DNA from: Jannaschia pohangensis
GTDB taxonomy: Bacteria > Pseudomonadota > Alphaproteobacteria > Rhodobacterales > Rhodobacteraceae
Assembly: GCF_900113875.1 (NCBI RefSeq)
Contig: NZ_FORA01000001.1
Coordinates: 310,001 to 374,000 of the forward strand
Length of the DNA stretch: 64,000 nucleotides
Reading direction: 5' to 3'
The notes under the pieces are model-generated. The model was given only the letters and a program-made list of their open reading frames with translations. It made no database searches and was not told the origin of the DNA. Position 1 is the stretch's first letter. Every line of letters begins with the position of its first letter. The position numbers were made by a program, and so were the translations under genes. Shown in pieces: positions 9,198 through 17,489 of this stretch.

Positions 9198-10711
9198 TGG
9201 AAATCAAGGCGAACTTCCTGCTGATCGGGCTCTTTACCCTTCTGGGGCTCGGCGCGGTGCTGGCCGCCTTCGTCTGGCTCGGATCGTTCCGGCTCGACCG
9301 CGACGAGGCGGTCTACGGGGTGCTTTTCAACGACGTCTCGGGCCTGACGGTGAACGGCGAAGTCGTCTTCAACGGCCTGCCGGTGGGGCGGGTGACCGAA
9401 CTGCGCCTGCACGCGCCCGACCCGTCCCTGATCTACGCGCGGATCGAGATCGACGCCGCCACACCCGTGCGCGGCGACACCATCGCGCAGCTGTCGTCAC
9501 AGGGGGTCACCGGCATCGCCTATGTCGCTCTGTCGGGCGGCTCGCCCTCGGCGCCTCTGTTGAACTCCGTGCCCGATGACCCTGCATTGATCCCGTCGCG
9601 CCGAACCGGGTTGCAAACGCTGCTGAACGACGCGCCTGTCCTGTTTGACGACGTGGCCGCTCTTGTCGCGGACGTCCGCGTGTTGGTCGGGCCCGACACC
9701 CAGACCAAGGTCGCGCGCATCCTGACGAACCTCGACTCGGCCTCGGCCAAGCTGGACACGACGCTAGACGGGATGGCGGAGTTGACCGAGGGGCTTTCTG
9801 CGGCGGCGACGCAGATCGGCGGTCTGGGCGACACGATCGCAGCTTTGGAGGGACAGGTCGGGACGACGCTCGCGAATGCGGACTCGGCCCTGATCGCGGC
9901 GACGGGGACCTTCGATGCGGCAACCCCGGCCATCGCGGATCTGCGCACTGCCCTCGATCTCACGCGCGATCTCCTGGCGCAGGAAGGGCCGGATACGCTC
10001 GCCGCGCTGCGCAGCGGGGTCGCAGGGCTCGACACGACGCTCGAGTCGGCAGAGACTGCCTTCGACGCCCTGGCCCGCGCGGCGGACCGGATCGACGAAC
10101 TGGCGTCAGGCGACGGAGCCGCGCTTCTGGCGTCGGCACGCGGAACGCTGTCGGCGGTGGAGCCTGCGCTGCGCGATGACCTGCCTGCGACCCTGTCGGA
10201 CCTGCGTGCCGCGAGTGCCGAGACACGGGCCGCCCTGACCCGCATCACCGACGGCATTGCCGGGACGACCGACCAACTCGACCCGCTGGCGACCGACGCG
10301 CGGGCCGCGCTGGCAGAGGTCACCGCCCTGCTGGAACGCGGGGGCACGACCCTCGACACGCTCGACGGCGCGCTCGCCTCGGCGGACGGGGCCTTCGCCA
10401 CGGCCGGCACCATCATGGAGGCGGACATCGGCCCCGCGATGGCCGACATCCGGGCCGCCGCCGATGCCATCGCCCGCGACTTGCCGACCCTGACCGCGCG
10501 GGCCGATACGGTGCTGCGCGATATCGCGAATGCCGTGGCAGTGGTCACCCCGGGGTTGCGTGATTTCGGCGCGACCACCCTGCCCGAGTTTGGCCGGTTG
10601 GCCACAGAGACCCGAACGCTGGTCCGCGGATTGTCCGATCTGGTCCGCCAGATCCGCAACAACCCCGTCGGGCTTATCCAGGGCGGCCAAGTGCCGGAAT
10701 ACAGGAGGTGA
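9197..10711 (+). CDS. mlaD: MlaD/MCE-family substrate-binding protein with long helical tail
   Basis: The 504-residue protein has one N-terminal membrane anchor (about 6-28) and an MCE domain (about 38-115) containing NGEVVFNGLPVGRVTEL. A very long Ala/Asp/Thr/Leu-rich region follows, predicted helical and coiled, in which phrases like TLDTLDGALASADGAF recur. MCE proteins form hexamers that shuttle lipids across the periplasm; the long tail may make a tube or reach the outer membrane. GTG 9197 overlaps the mlaF stop. The length is well above the roughly 180 residues of E. coli MlaD and closer to PqiB/Mce types. Confidence 0.88.
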   Translation: MEIKANFLLIGLFTLLGLGAVLAAFVWLGSFRLDRDEAVYGVLFNDVSGLTVNGEVVFNGLPVGRVTELRLHAPDPSLIYARIEIDAATPVRGDTIAQLSSQGVTGIAYVALSGGSPSAPLLNSVPDDPALIPSRRTGLQTLLNDAPVLFDDVAALVADVRVLVGPDTQTKVARILTNLDSASAKLDTTLDGMAELTEGLSAAATQIGGLGDTIAALEGQVGTTLANADSALIAATGTFDAATPAIADLRTALDLTRDLLAQEGPDTLAALRSGVAGLDTTLESAETAFDALARAADRIDELASGDGAALLASARGTLSAVEPALRDDLPATLSDLRAASAETRAALTRITDGIAGTTDQLDPLATDARAALAEVTALLERGGTTLDTLDGALASADGAFATAGTIMEADIGPAMADIRAAADAIARDLPTLTARADTVLRDIANAVAVVTPGLRDFGATTLPEFGRLATETRTLVRGLSDLVRQIRNNPVGLIQGGQVPEYRR

Positions 10712-10715
10712 CGCC

Positions 10716-11327
10716 ATGATTTCCCTGCCCCGCCGGGCGCTTTTGCTGGGCCTTGTCGCCAGCAGTTCGGGCTGCGCCGCACTTGGCGCTCTGGAGAACG
10801 CGTCTCGCGCCCTGCCCACCTACGAGTTGACGCCGGTTGCCGGTTCTGGCGGCGCGCGCCGCGCCGTCACTCTTGTCGTCGCCCGTCCCGAGGCGCCGGC
10901 GGCCATCTCCACCGACCGCATCCTGATCAAGCCCGACCCCCTGTCGGTGGCCTATCTGCCTGATGCCCGCTGGTCCGAAGAGGTGCCGCAGCTTGTCCAA
11001 TCGCTCGTCATCCGCTCCATCGCCGAGTCGGGTCGTCTGGGATACGTCGGATCGGCGGATGGCGGCCCCCTGCCCGATGTCGCGTTGCTGCTGCGGGTCG
11101 ACGCGTTTCAGGCCGAACCCGTCGCCGGTCAGGACGCGGTCCCGGTCCGCACGGCCCTGTCGGCCAGCCTGATCCGCGACAGCGACCAGAGGGTGTTGGC
11201 CTCGCGCGACTTTGCGGGCGCGTCGCTTGCCGCGTCCGACCGGCCTGCGGATCTTGTGCCCGCGTTCCAGAATGCGCTCGGCCCCGGACTGGCTGCCCTG
11301 GCCGATTGGGTGGCCCGGACCGTTTGA
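10716..11327 (+). CDS. ABC-type transport auxiliary lipoprotein
   Basis: The 203-residue product starts with a lipoprotein signal (twin Arg at 6-7, hydrophobic LLLGLVASS, lipobox ending SSGC). The rest matches the ABC_trans_aux/DUF330 (PqiC-like) pattern with ISTDRILIKPD and ARWSEEVPQLVQSLVIRSI. Such lipoproteins sit at the inner face of the outer membrane and dock MCE systems. AGGAGGTG precedes ATG 10716, four bases after mlaD. It ends the arc-mla run of genes. Confidence 0.85.
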   Translation: MISLPRRALLLGLVASSSGCAALGALENASRALPTYELTPVAGSGGARRAVTLVVARPEAPAAISTDRILIKPDPLSVAYLPDARWSEEVPQLVQSLVIRSIAESGRLGYVGSADGGPLPDVALLLRVDAFQAEPVAGQDAVPVRTALSASLIRDSDQRVLASRDFAGASLAASDRPADLVPAFQNALGPGLAALADWVARTV

Positions 11328-11365
11328 GCCTTGGCTGCGACGTCTCGACACATGCGTGAACTCTG

Positions 11366-11377
11366 CGTAACCTTACG
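11366..11377. promoter_or_regulatory. Palindrome CGTAACCTTACG upstream of the luxR-type gene
   Basis: CGTAA-CC-TTACG is a 12-base inverted repeat 27 bases before the start codon of the LuxR-type regulator. A related inverted repeat, GTAAGG-TTTT-CCTTAC, lies at 12194-12209 just after the gene. Both contain CCTTAC. They may be operators for this regulator; no regulator-site pairing is established. Confidence 0.3.
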
Positions 11378-11403
11378 TCACCTCACACATCGGATTCCGT
11401 TTC

Positions 11404-12183
11404 GTGCCGCAATCCTTGACCAGTACCGAGCAGTTCCTGCTCGAAACCTCGCGTCTGACCGACCTTGAAACGGTCTGGTCCCGCTTTCTGGAGCGGATGG
11501 GCGACTACGGTTTCAATCGTGTGCTCTATGCGGTGACCCGGTTTCGGACCGATTTCTCGGCCGGCGACATCCGCGACGCCGTTGTGATGACGAATTATCC
11601 CAAGGAGTTCACCGATCCCTATCTGGAGGGCGGGCTGTTCCGGAACGCCCCCATGGTCCGGTGGGCGATGAAGAACACCGGGACGCTGTCCTGGGCGACC
11701 ATCGCCGAGGAAGCCAAGGCCGGCCTGCTGCCCCCCGAAGTGATGGAAGTGGTGGCATTCAACCGCGCGCACGGCATCATCGCGGGCTATGGGATCAGCT
11801 TTCCCCGGGTGTCGCCGCGCACCGGCCACGGCGTCGGGCTGAGCAGCACGACCCTGACCCAGGAAGAGGTCGAGGCGATCTGGGCCACCCATGGCTGCGA
11901 GATCGAGCTGATTTGCCAGGTCTGCCACCTGACGATGATGTCCCTGCCCCATGCGTCCCACGGGCGCCAGTTGACAGTGCGCCAGCGCGAGGTGCTGGAG
12001 CTGGTGGCCGATGGCAAGACCATCCAGGACGTCGCCCTCCTGATGGGGCGCAACCCGGCCACGGTGGAAAAACACCTGCGTCTTGCGCGGGATGCGCTGG
12101 ATGTCGAAACCACGGCGCAGGCGATTTTGAAGACGAGCATCCAGAACCAGTTCTTCCGCTACGAAGGCGACGCGGCCCCCTGA
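11404..12183 (+). CDS. LuxR-family autoinducer-binding-type transcriptional regulator (solo)
   Basis: The 259-residue protein has an N-terminal autoinducer-binding-like domain (about 10-170) and a C-terminal LuxR helix-turn-helix (about 190-250, LTVRQREVLELVADGKTIQDVA and ATVEKHLRLARDAL). It begins with GTG 11404 and no strong ribosome site is visible. No luxI synthase occurs in the window, so it is a solo or answers a signal made elsewhere. Palindromes sharing CCTTAC flank the gene. Ligand and targets cannot be inferred from sequence. Confidence 0.85.
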   Translation: MPQSLTSTEQFLLETSRLTDLETVWSRFLERMGDYGFNRVLYAVTRFRTDFSAGDIRDAVVMTNYPKEFTDPYLEGGLFRNAPMVRWAMKNTGTLSWATIAEEAKAGLLPPEVMEVVAFNRAHGIIAGYGISFPRVSPRTGHGVGLSSTTLTQEEVEAIWATHGCEIELICQVCHLTMMSLPHASHGRQLTVRQREVLELVADGKTIQDVALLMGRNPATVEKHLRLARDALDVETTAQAILKTSIQNQFFRYEGDAAP

Positions 12184-12430
12184 TCCGCGGGGGGTAAGGT
12201 TTTCCTTACTTACCTGACCTAGGGGAAAGCGGCATGCTCGGGGTGTCTTGTGAGTGATGGCAATTACGCCATGGACTATTCGGACGGGGGCGCATCGGAG
12301 CGGTTTTCAACCGACGTGCTGCAGTTCGGCCGATGAAGTTCGGCAGATGCGAGGTCCGGGGAATTTCCCCCGGGCTGAGCGGTGACTTCCGGTGGCGGCG
12401 CTCCCCAGTCTGCCAGACCGGACAACGGAA
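12184..12430 (+). other. Gene-free stretch after luxR: palindrome, possible small RNA or short peptide
   Basis: No convincing gene lies here. Seen are an inverted repeat GTAAGG-TTTT-CCTTAC (12194-12209), a GC-rich hairpin CCGGGG/CCCCGG near 12356-12372, and the strong hairpin with T-run at 12431-12464. A 28-codon frame from GTG 12250 to 12336 has GGGG upstream but no recognisable product. A small RNA ending at the terminator is a possibility only. Confidence 0.35.
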
Positions 12431-12464
12431 AGCGGCGCCGAAATTTGCTTCGGCGCCGCTTTTT
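12431..12464. terminator. Strong hairpin terminator, probably bidirectional
   Basis: AGCGGCGCCGAA (12431-12442) pairs perfectly with TTCGGCGCCGCT (12449-12460) around a six-base loop, followed by a T-run (12460-12464) on the plus strand. It lies about 20 bases past the tsf stop codon on the minus strand and also closes plus-strand transcription from luxR or the preceding gap. Confidence 0.85.
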
Positions 12465-12483
12465 GCTGGTCTCGGGTCAGATC

Positions 12484-13359
12484 TTACGACTGGCTGACCT
12501 TGGCGACTTCGGCGGCGAAATCCTCGACCGTCTTCTCGATGCCTTCGCCGACTTCCAGGCGGATGTAGCCGGTGATCTCCAGGCCGGCCTCTTTGGCGGC
12601 CTGCTCCACGGTCACGTCCGGGTTGATGACGAACTGCTGGTTGAGAAGCGTGACCTCGGCCATGTACTTCTTCATCCGGCCTTCGATCATCTTCTCGATC
12701 ACCTGCTCGGGCTTGCCCGACTCGCGCGCGATGTCGATCTGGACCTGGCGTTCCTTGTCGATGACAGAGCTGTCGAGCTCGGCCTCGTTCAGGGCGGCGG
12801 GGTTGGTCGCGGCGACGTGCATGGCGACCTGCTTGCCGAAGGCGTCGTCGGCCTTGGACAGGGCGACCAGAACGCCGATCTTGCCCATGCCGGGTGCGGC
12901 GGCGTTGTGGACATAGGACACGACGGACCCGCCCGACAGCTTGGCCATGCGGCGCACGGACATGTTCTCGCCGATGGTGGCGATCTTGCCGGTCACCAGA
13001 TCCTCGACCGACTTGCCGCCGACCTTGGCCGACTTGAGCGCGTCGACGTCATCGACCGACAGCGCGGCCGTCGCGATGTCCGACACCATCTGCTGGAACT
13101 CGGAGTTCTTGGCGACGAAGTCCGTCTCGGAGTTCACTTCGACGGCAACCGCCGTCGTGCCATCCACGGCCACGGCCACGAGGCCCTCGGCGGCGGTGCG
13201 GCCCGATTTCTTGGCGGCCTTGGCCAGACCCTTGGTGCGCAGCCAGTCGATTGCCGCCTCCATGTCGCCATCCGTCTCGGTCAGTGCCTTCTTGGCATCC
13301 ATCATGCCCGCGCCGGTCGTGTCGCGCAGGTCCTTCACCATTGCTGCGGTGATCGCCAT
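12484..13359 (-). CDS. tsf: Translation elongation factor Ts
   Basis: The 291-residue factor recycles EF-Tu by releasing GDP. It begins [26 protein letters not shown], the conserved N-terminal UBA-like domain with the TGAGMMDCKKAL signature (Ala replaces Cys). The core repeats [12 protein letters not shown] and [19 protein letters not shown] follow. AAGGAGA stands before ATG 13359. It follows rpsB by 75 bases in the usual rpsB-tsf operon and is ended by the hairpin at 12431-12464. Confidence 0.97.
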   Translation of the reverse strand: MAITAAMVKDLRDTTGAGMMDAKKALTETDGDMEAAIDWLRTKGLAKAAKKSGRTAAEGLVAVAVDGTTAVAVEVNSETDFVAKNSEFQQMVSDIATAALSVDDVDALKSAKVGGKSVEDLVTGKIATIGENMSVRRMAKLSGGSVVSYVHNAAAPGMGKIGVLVALSKADDAFGKQVAMHVAATNPAALNEAELDSSVIDKERQVQIDIARESGKPEQVIEKMIEGRMKKYMAEVTLLNQQFVINPDVTVEQAAKEAGLEITGYIRLEVGEGIEKTVEDFAAEVAKVSQS

Positions 13360-13434
13360 GATCCTGTCTCCTTGAAAAAATGGGGTGGGGCGCGCCGTCG
13401 GTGGCGCGCCCTCTGAACCGATGTGCGTCGGGGC

Positions 13435-14220
13435 TCAGGCCTCGGCGGCGTCTGCTTCGGCAGGGACGTCGTCCGCGTCGCCGTCAATCGCACCCTCTTC
13501 CATCGCACCGATATCGACGCCGGCGGCGCCGAGTTGGGCGCTCATGCCCTCCAGCGCGGCGCGGGCGACGAGGTCGCAATAGAGGCTGATGGCACGGGCC
13601 GCGTCATCGTTGCCGGGGATGATGTAGTCCACACCATCGGGCGAGCAGTTGCTGTCCACGACGGCGATGACCGGGATACCCAGCTTCTTGGCTTCGGCGA
13701 TGGCCAGGTCTTCCTTGTTCACGTCGATGATGAACAGAAGGTCGGGCAGACCGCCCATTTCACGGATCCCGCCGAGCGAGGCCTGCAGTTTGGTCTGGTC
13801 ACGCTCCATGCCCAGACGCTCTTTCTTGGTCAGGCCCTCGAAGCCGCCGTCCATCGCTTCGTCGATGGATTTCAGGCGGTTGATCGAGTTGGACACGGTC
13901 TTCCAGTTGGTGAGCGTGCCGCCCAGCCAACGGTGGTTCATGTAGTACTGCGCGCAACGCTCGGCGGCATCGGCGACGGGCTTCTGGGCCTGGCGCTTGG
14001 TGCCGACAAACAGGATGCGACCGCCACGGGCGACGGTATCGGCCACGACCTGCAGCGCCTGCTCCAGCATGGGAACGGTCTGGGTCAGGTCCATGATGTG
14101 GATGCCGTTCTTGGCGCCGTAGATATACGGGCCCATCCGGGGGTTCCAACGCTGGGTCTGGTGACCAAAGTGAACGCCGGCTTCGAGCAGCTGACGCAGA
14201 GAGAAATCAGGCAATGCCAT
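13435..14220 (-). CDS. rpsB: 30S ribosomal protein S2
   Basis: A 261-residue ribosomal protein with the S2 signatures [42 protein letters not shown] and [20 protein letters not shown] 14220 is chosen because homology starts at [10 protein letters not shown] and AAGGA lies upstream; an earlier ATG at 14244 is not needed. The C-terminus is an acidic, Ala-rich tail common in alphaproteobacteria. First gene of rpsB-tsf. Confidence 0.97.
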   Translation of the reverse strand: MALPDFSLRQLLEAGVHFGHQTQRWNPRMGPYIYGAKNGIHIMDLTQTVPMLEQALQVVADTVARGGRILFVGTKRQAQKPVADAAERCAQYYMNHRWLGGTLTNWKTVSNSINRLKSIDEAMDGGFEGLTKKERLGMERDQTKLQASLGGIREMGGLPDLLFIIDVNKEDLAIAEAKKLGIPVIAVVDSNCSPDGVDYIIPGNDDAARAISLYCDLVARAALEGMSAQLGAAGVDIGAMEEGAIDGDADDVPAEADAAEA

Positions 14221-14336
14221 GTTTCTTGTCCTTTCCGGTTTCAATCCTGAGCGGGGGATCAGAGCGTCATGCTCAACCGGTGGACCGTTCGGGGATGTCT
14301 CCCCCGAGGGCCCGCCCCCGCCTGTGAAGTGCGCGG

Positions 14337-14365
14337 CCTATCTCACGGCGGCACATGTGTTGCAA
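14337..14365 (-). promoter_or_regulatory. Candidate promoter of rpsB-tsf
   Basis: On the minus strand TTGCAA (14365-14360) and GATAGG (14342-14337) are 17 bases apart, about 117 bases before the rpsB start. This would leave a long leader, as is common for rpsB, where S2 can regulate its own mRNA. The motifs match sigma70 only moderately. Confidence 0.4.
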
Positions 14366-14464
14366 GGGGGAAATCGCGTATTTCGACCGATCGCACCGGG
14401 ATGCGGCGCGGCGGGAAAAGGGGTGGCACAGAAGCTTGGGACCCCGCGCCACCCAGGAGGAACC

Positions 14465-15022
14465 TTAGGGAATGATCCGATTGTATTTCGCGCCCTCGAG
14501 CGATGCGCCGGCCAGAAGTCCGGCCTGCCCGAAGACCACGGCGATCACCGGCGTCAGAAGTTCGGTCGTTCCGGTGCGAAGGCCGCCCGCGTTGTTGGAC
14601 ACGGCATATTCGACGTCGGCCCCCGCGACCCAGCCGGGCGAGGTGCGGAAGTTGTTGAGCGCGGGTTCGGTCATGAAGAACAGCGCGTGGCTATATTGCT
14701 GGCCACCGATCTGCAGGCCGACCGAGGCGGCGGTCGTGGAATAGTAATCCACCGTTACATCGTTGATCCGCAGCGCCCCACGCCCGTAGGCGCCCCCGAT
14801 CCCGAGACCGGCCTCGGTCACGACGGGCATCATCAGGATACCGCTGGCTTTGCCCGCCAGGACCTGTGTGTCCGGCAGCTGGTTGTACATGAAGTTGAAG
14901 GCCGCATCCACGCGGCTATCGATGCGCTGGCCACCGTTGGCGCCAATGCCGTTCCCGCAGGCGGCAAGCGCCAGAGGAGCGGAAGCCGCCGCAATGAAGC
15001 GACGACGCGAGAATGCGGTCAT
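14465..15022 (-). CDS. SYLF (Ysc84-type) domain lipoprotein with Tat-like signal
   Basis: The 185-residue product opens with a twin-arginine stretch SRRRFIAA, a hydrophobic run and a lipobox LAAC (Cys22), so it is probably exported by Tat and lipidated. The body matches the SYLF/YSC84 lipid-binding fold: KASGILMMPVVTEAGLGIGGAYGRG, QIGGQQYSHALFFMT and the C-terminal FGQAGLLAGASLEG. Such proteins bind membranes or phosphoinositides; the bacterial role is unknown. It stands alone between rpsB and the next small gene, with its promoter within 15023-15247. Confidence 0.8.
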   Translation of the reverse strand: MTAFSRRRFIAAASAPLALAACGNGIGANGGQRIDSRVDAAFNFMYNQLPDTQVLAGKASGILMMPVVTEAGLGIGGAYGRGALRINDVTVDYYSTTAASVGLQIGGQQYSHALFFMTEPALNNFRTSPGWVAGADVEYAVSNNAGGLRTGTTELLTPVIAVVFGQAGLLAGASLEGAKYNRIIP

Positions 15023-15247
15023 GGGTTTGTCCTGTCCAAAGTCTGCTCATACCGCCGAGGTCTTCTGCCTCGATCTGATGAAAAAGGTAGCAGGACAATG
15101 TGCTCTTGTCACCCCTTTTGGACATAATCCCGGGTCAATGATCCGAACCGACGCCCGGACACGCCGAAAGGGGCACGCCCCCCTTCCCGAAGACGCACCC
15201 CTCCCCCAAGCGCATCCCGAAGGACGGCGAAGGTCTATGTCCGGAGC

Positions 15248-15661
15248 TCAGCCGGCGTCGGCTGCGGTCTCGGTCGGCTCGATCACGGCCTGATCCACGG
15301 GGCCAACGACGTCGGCGACGGGCATGTCGCCATGCAGGACAACCGGGATGGGAATGAAGACCGCGACGTCGGTCAGACTGGGCAGGCCGGGCGCGACGGG
15401 CATGTCGTTCCCCATCTGCCGCACGTCATAGGGCAGGATTGTCGGGGCGACGGGCAGATCCGCGTGGATCGACGCGAGGTTCGCGGCCACCAGCCGATCA
15501 CGCCAGCCTTCGGGCACCGTGGGGGCGTCGGGCATCTCAGCAAAGATCGGCGCGTCGGGGCGCGGCGTCGGGCGGACGCCCACATCCGCGATCGCGGGCA
15601 GCGCCAGGGCGACGGGAAGGATGGAGAGCGCAGTTACGCGCGCGGTACGCAGAAAGGTCAT
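15248..15661 (-). CDS. Small exported protein of unknown function with repeated DMPVA motif
   Basis: I do not recognise this 137-residue protein. Residues 1-25 form a signal peptide (TALSILPVALALPAIA then DV). The mature part is rich in Pro, Val, Ala and Asp and repeats a short phrase: DLPVAP, DMPVAP and DMPVAD, with PDAPIF and PDAPTV nearer the start. It has no Cys and no membrane segment after the signal. Codon use looks like its neighbours. It may be a periplasmic or surface protein. Confidence 0.6.
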   Translation of the reverse strand: MTFLRTARVTALSILPVALALPAIADVGVRPTPRPDAPIFAEMPDAPTVPEGWRDRLVAANLASIHADLPVAPTILPYDVRQMGNDMPVAPGLPSLTDVAVFIPIPVVLHGDMPVADVVGPVDQAVIEPTETAADAG

Positions 15662-15738
15662 GACGGGACTCCGATTTTAATTGAGTCCTTATTGCTCGGG
15701 AAACCGGCACGACTTGCCCGTCACCAAGGCCATTTTCG

Positions 15739-17121
15739 TCAATCGACTTCGGGTGGCGCAACAATCCCTGCGGAATCGGCCTCATTGGGGAAGCGACTGC
15801 GGAACCTTGCCGCATCTTCGGCCAACCATCGTACTGAAACGCGCGTTCCCGCCTCTTCCTGCGACTCGGCCGTCACCAGACCGCGTTCGTGCAGCCAGGC
15901 GCGGGCGCGCCCCGCATCATGGGCCAGCAGGATGTCGCTCTCCATCACCCGACCCTCAAGGCGATCTGCGATGGCCGCCAGAAGCGCATCCAGACCCGCG
16001 CCGCTGAGCGCGGAGCCCAGGAACACGTTCTCCTGACGGGCCGCGAGGTTGGTCGTGGCCTCCAGATCGTCGGCGGACAGCGCGTCGGACTTGTTCCAGA
16101 ATTCCAGGCGCGGCACGTCCGGCGACACGCCAAGCTGCTCCAGGATCGTCTCCACGTCGCGGGCCTGCGCCGCGGATTCAGGATGGCTGATGTCGCGGAC
16201 GTGCAGAACCAGATCGGCGTCCAGCACCTCCTCCAACGTGGCGCGGAAGGCGGCGACCAGCTGCGTGGGCAGGTCCGAGATGAAGCCCACCGTGTCCGAC
16301 AGGATCACATCGAGGCCCCCTGCTTCGCCCACCGGCAGGCGCACCGACCGCATCGTCGGGTCGAGCGTGGCAAAGAGCATGTCCTTGGCCAGCACATCCG
16401 CCCCGGTCAGACGGTTGAACAGCGTCGACTTGCCCGCGTTGGTATAGCCCGCGAAGGCCACGACCGGATACGGCACCTTGGCGCGCGCCGCCCGGTGCAG
16501 CTCCCGCGTCGTGGCCACCTTGGCCAATTGACGGCGCAGGCGGATCATCTGGTCGTCGATGGCGCGGCGGTCCGCCTCGATCTGGGTCTCACCCGGGCCG
16601 CCCACGAACCCGAGGCCGCCGCGCTGACGCTCCAGATGGGTCCAGGCCCGCACCAGACGCGTCCGCTGATAGGACAGCGCCGCCAGTTCGACCTGCAACA
16701 CGCCTTCCCGCGTCGCGGCACGGTCGGCGAAGATTTCCAGAATCAGGCCGGTCCGATCCAGCAGCTTGACCTTCCAGGCCCGTTCCAGATTGCGCTGCTG
16801 GACGGGGGTCACGGCGCCGTCGATCAGGATCAGGTCGACTTCGTCAGCCTCGATCCGGGCGCGCAGTTCCTCGACCTTGCCGGACCCGAAGAGCATGCCG
16901 GGATGCGGCTTGGGCAGTCGGACGATGTCGCCGCCCAACACCTCGAGTCCCGGCAACGCATGGGCCAGCGACACCGCTTCCTCCAGGGCATATTTCGGAT
17001 CCCTGGCGGAACGGTCGCCTGCGCGCGTGTCGGGATGCAGGACCAGAGCGCGCGTTGGCTGCGCTTCGGTCGAATGCGTCTGATCAGGAGGATTCGTCAG
17101 AACCGTCCCCGTTATTGTCAT
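15739..17121 (-). CDS. hflX: GTPase HflX
   Basis: The 460-residue ribosome-associated GTPase has the HflX N-terminal domain ([27 protein letters not shown]), the glycine-rich linker motif [16 protein letters not shown], and a G domain with G1 GYTNAGKS (225-232), G3 DTVGF (276-280) and G4 NKSD. HflX splits stalled ribosomes under stress. ATG 17121 lies inside the end of hfq, giving a 38-base overlap; no later start suits the conserved RALVLHP beginning at residue 24. The hfq-hflX pairing is classical. Confidence 0.93.
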   Translation of the reverse strand: MTITGTVLTNPPDQTHSTEAQPTRALVLHPDTRAGDRSARDPKYALEEAVSLAHALPGLEVLGGDIVRLPKPHPGMLFGSGKVEELRARIEADEVDLILIDGAVTPVQQRNLERAWKVKLLDRTGLILEIFADRAATREGVLQVELAALSYQRTRLVRAWTHLERQRGGLGFVGGPGETQIEADRRAIDDQMIRLRRQLAKVATTRELHRAARAKVPYPVVAFAGYTNAGKSTLFNRLTGADVLAKDMLFATLDPTMRSVRLPVGEAGGLDVILSDTVGFISDLPTQLVAAFRATLEEVLDADLVLHVRDISHPESAAQARDVETILEQLGVSPDVPRLEFWNKSDALSADDLEATTNLAARQENVFLGSALSGAGLDALLAAIADRLEGRVMESDILLAHDAGRARAWLHERGLVTAESQEEAGTRVSVRWLAEDAARFRSRFPNEADSAGIVAPPEVD

Positions 17122-17338
17122 AAAGGTTGATGGGCTGGGCCGGCATCACGGTCGAGATCGCGTGCTTGTAGACAAGCTGGCTCTGACCGTCGCGGCGCAA
17201 CAGCACGCAGAAGTTGTCGAACCAGGTGATCACGCCCTGAAGCTTCACACCATTGATCAGAAAAATCGTCACGGGCACTTTCGTCTTGCGGACGTGGTTG
17301 AGAAACGCGTCCTGAAGATTCTGCTTATCCGATGCCAT
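17084..17338 (-). CDS. hfq: RNA chaperone Hfq
   Basis: An 84-residue Sm-like protein that pairs small RNAs with mRNAs. Sm1 ([20 protein letters not shown], with Gln9-equivalent) and Sm2 ([13 protein letters not shown], with the YKH signature) are intact, followed by a short acidic tail. ATG 17338 is chosen because [10 protein letters not shown] is the family start; the upstream open frame is leader. Its 3' end overlaps hflX by 38 bases in another frame. Confidence 0.96.
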   Translation of the reverse strand: MASDKQNLQDAFLNHVRKTKVPVTIFLINGVKLQGVITWFDNFCVLLRRDGQSQLVYKHAISTVMPAQPINLYDNNGDGSDESS

Positions 17339-17489
17339 TGTCAGAAGTCCCTGTCCCGCGCGCCCCTTTTGCGAGGCGTCGAATTGCAATGCCCTGTTTA
17401 TGAAACGCAGTTCACAAAGTTTCCACCCCTGAAACGAAGGTTTCTGACGTGCCATGGCAAGACGCAGCCGGTGAACAGTTGCCGCAAGG

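Noticed and set aside
12250-12336. A 28-codon frame starting with GTG
   Set aside because: Too short to support alone; kept only as a possibility in the luxR-downstream finding.
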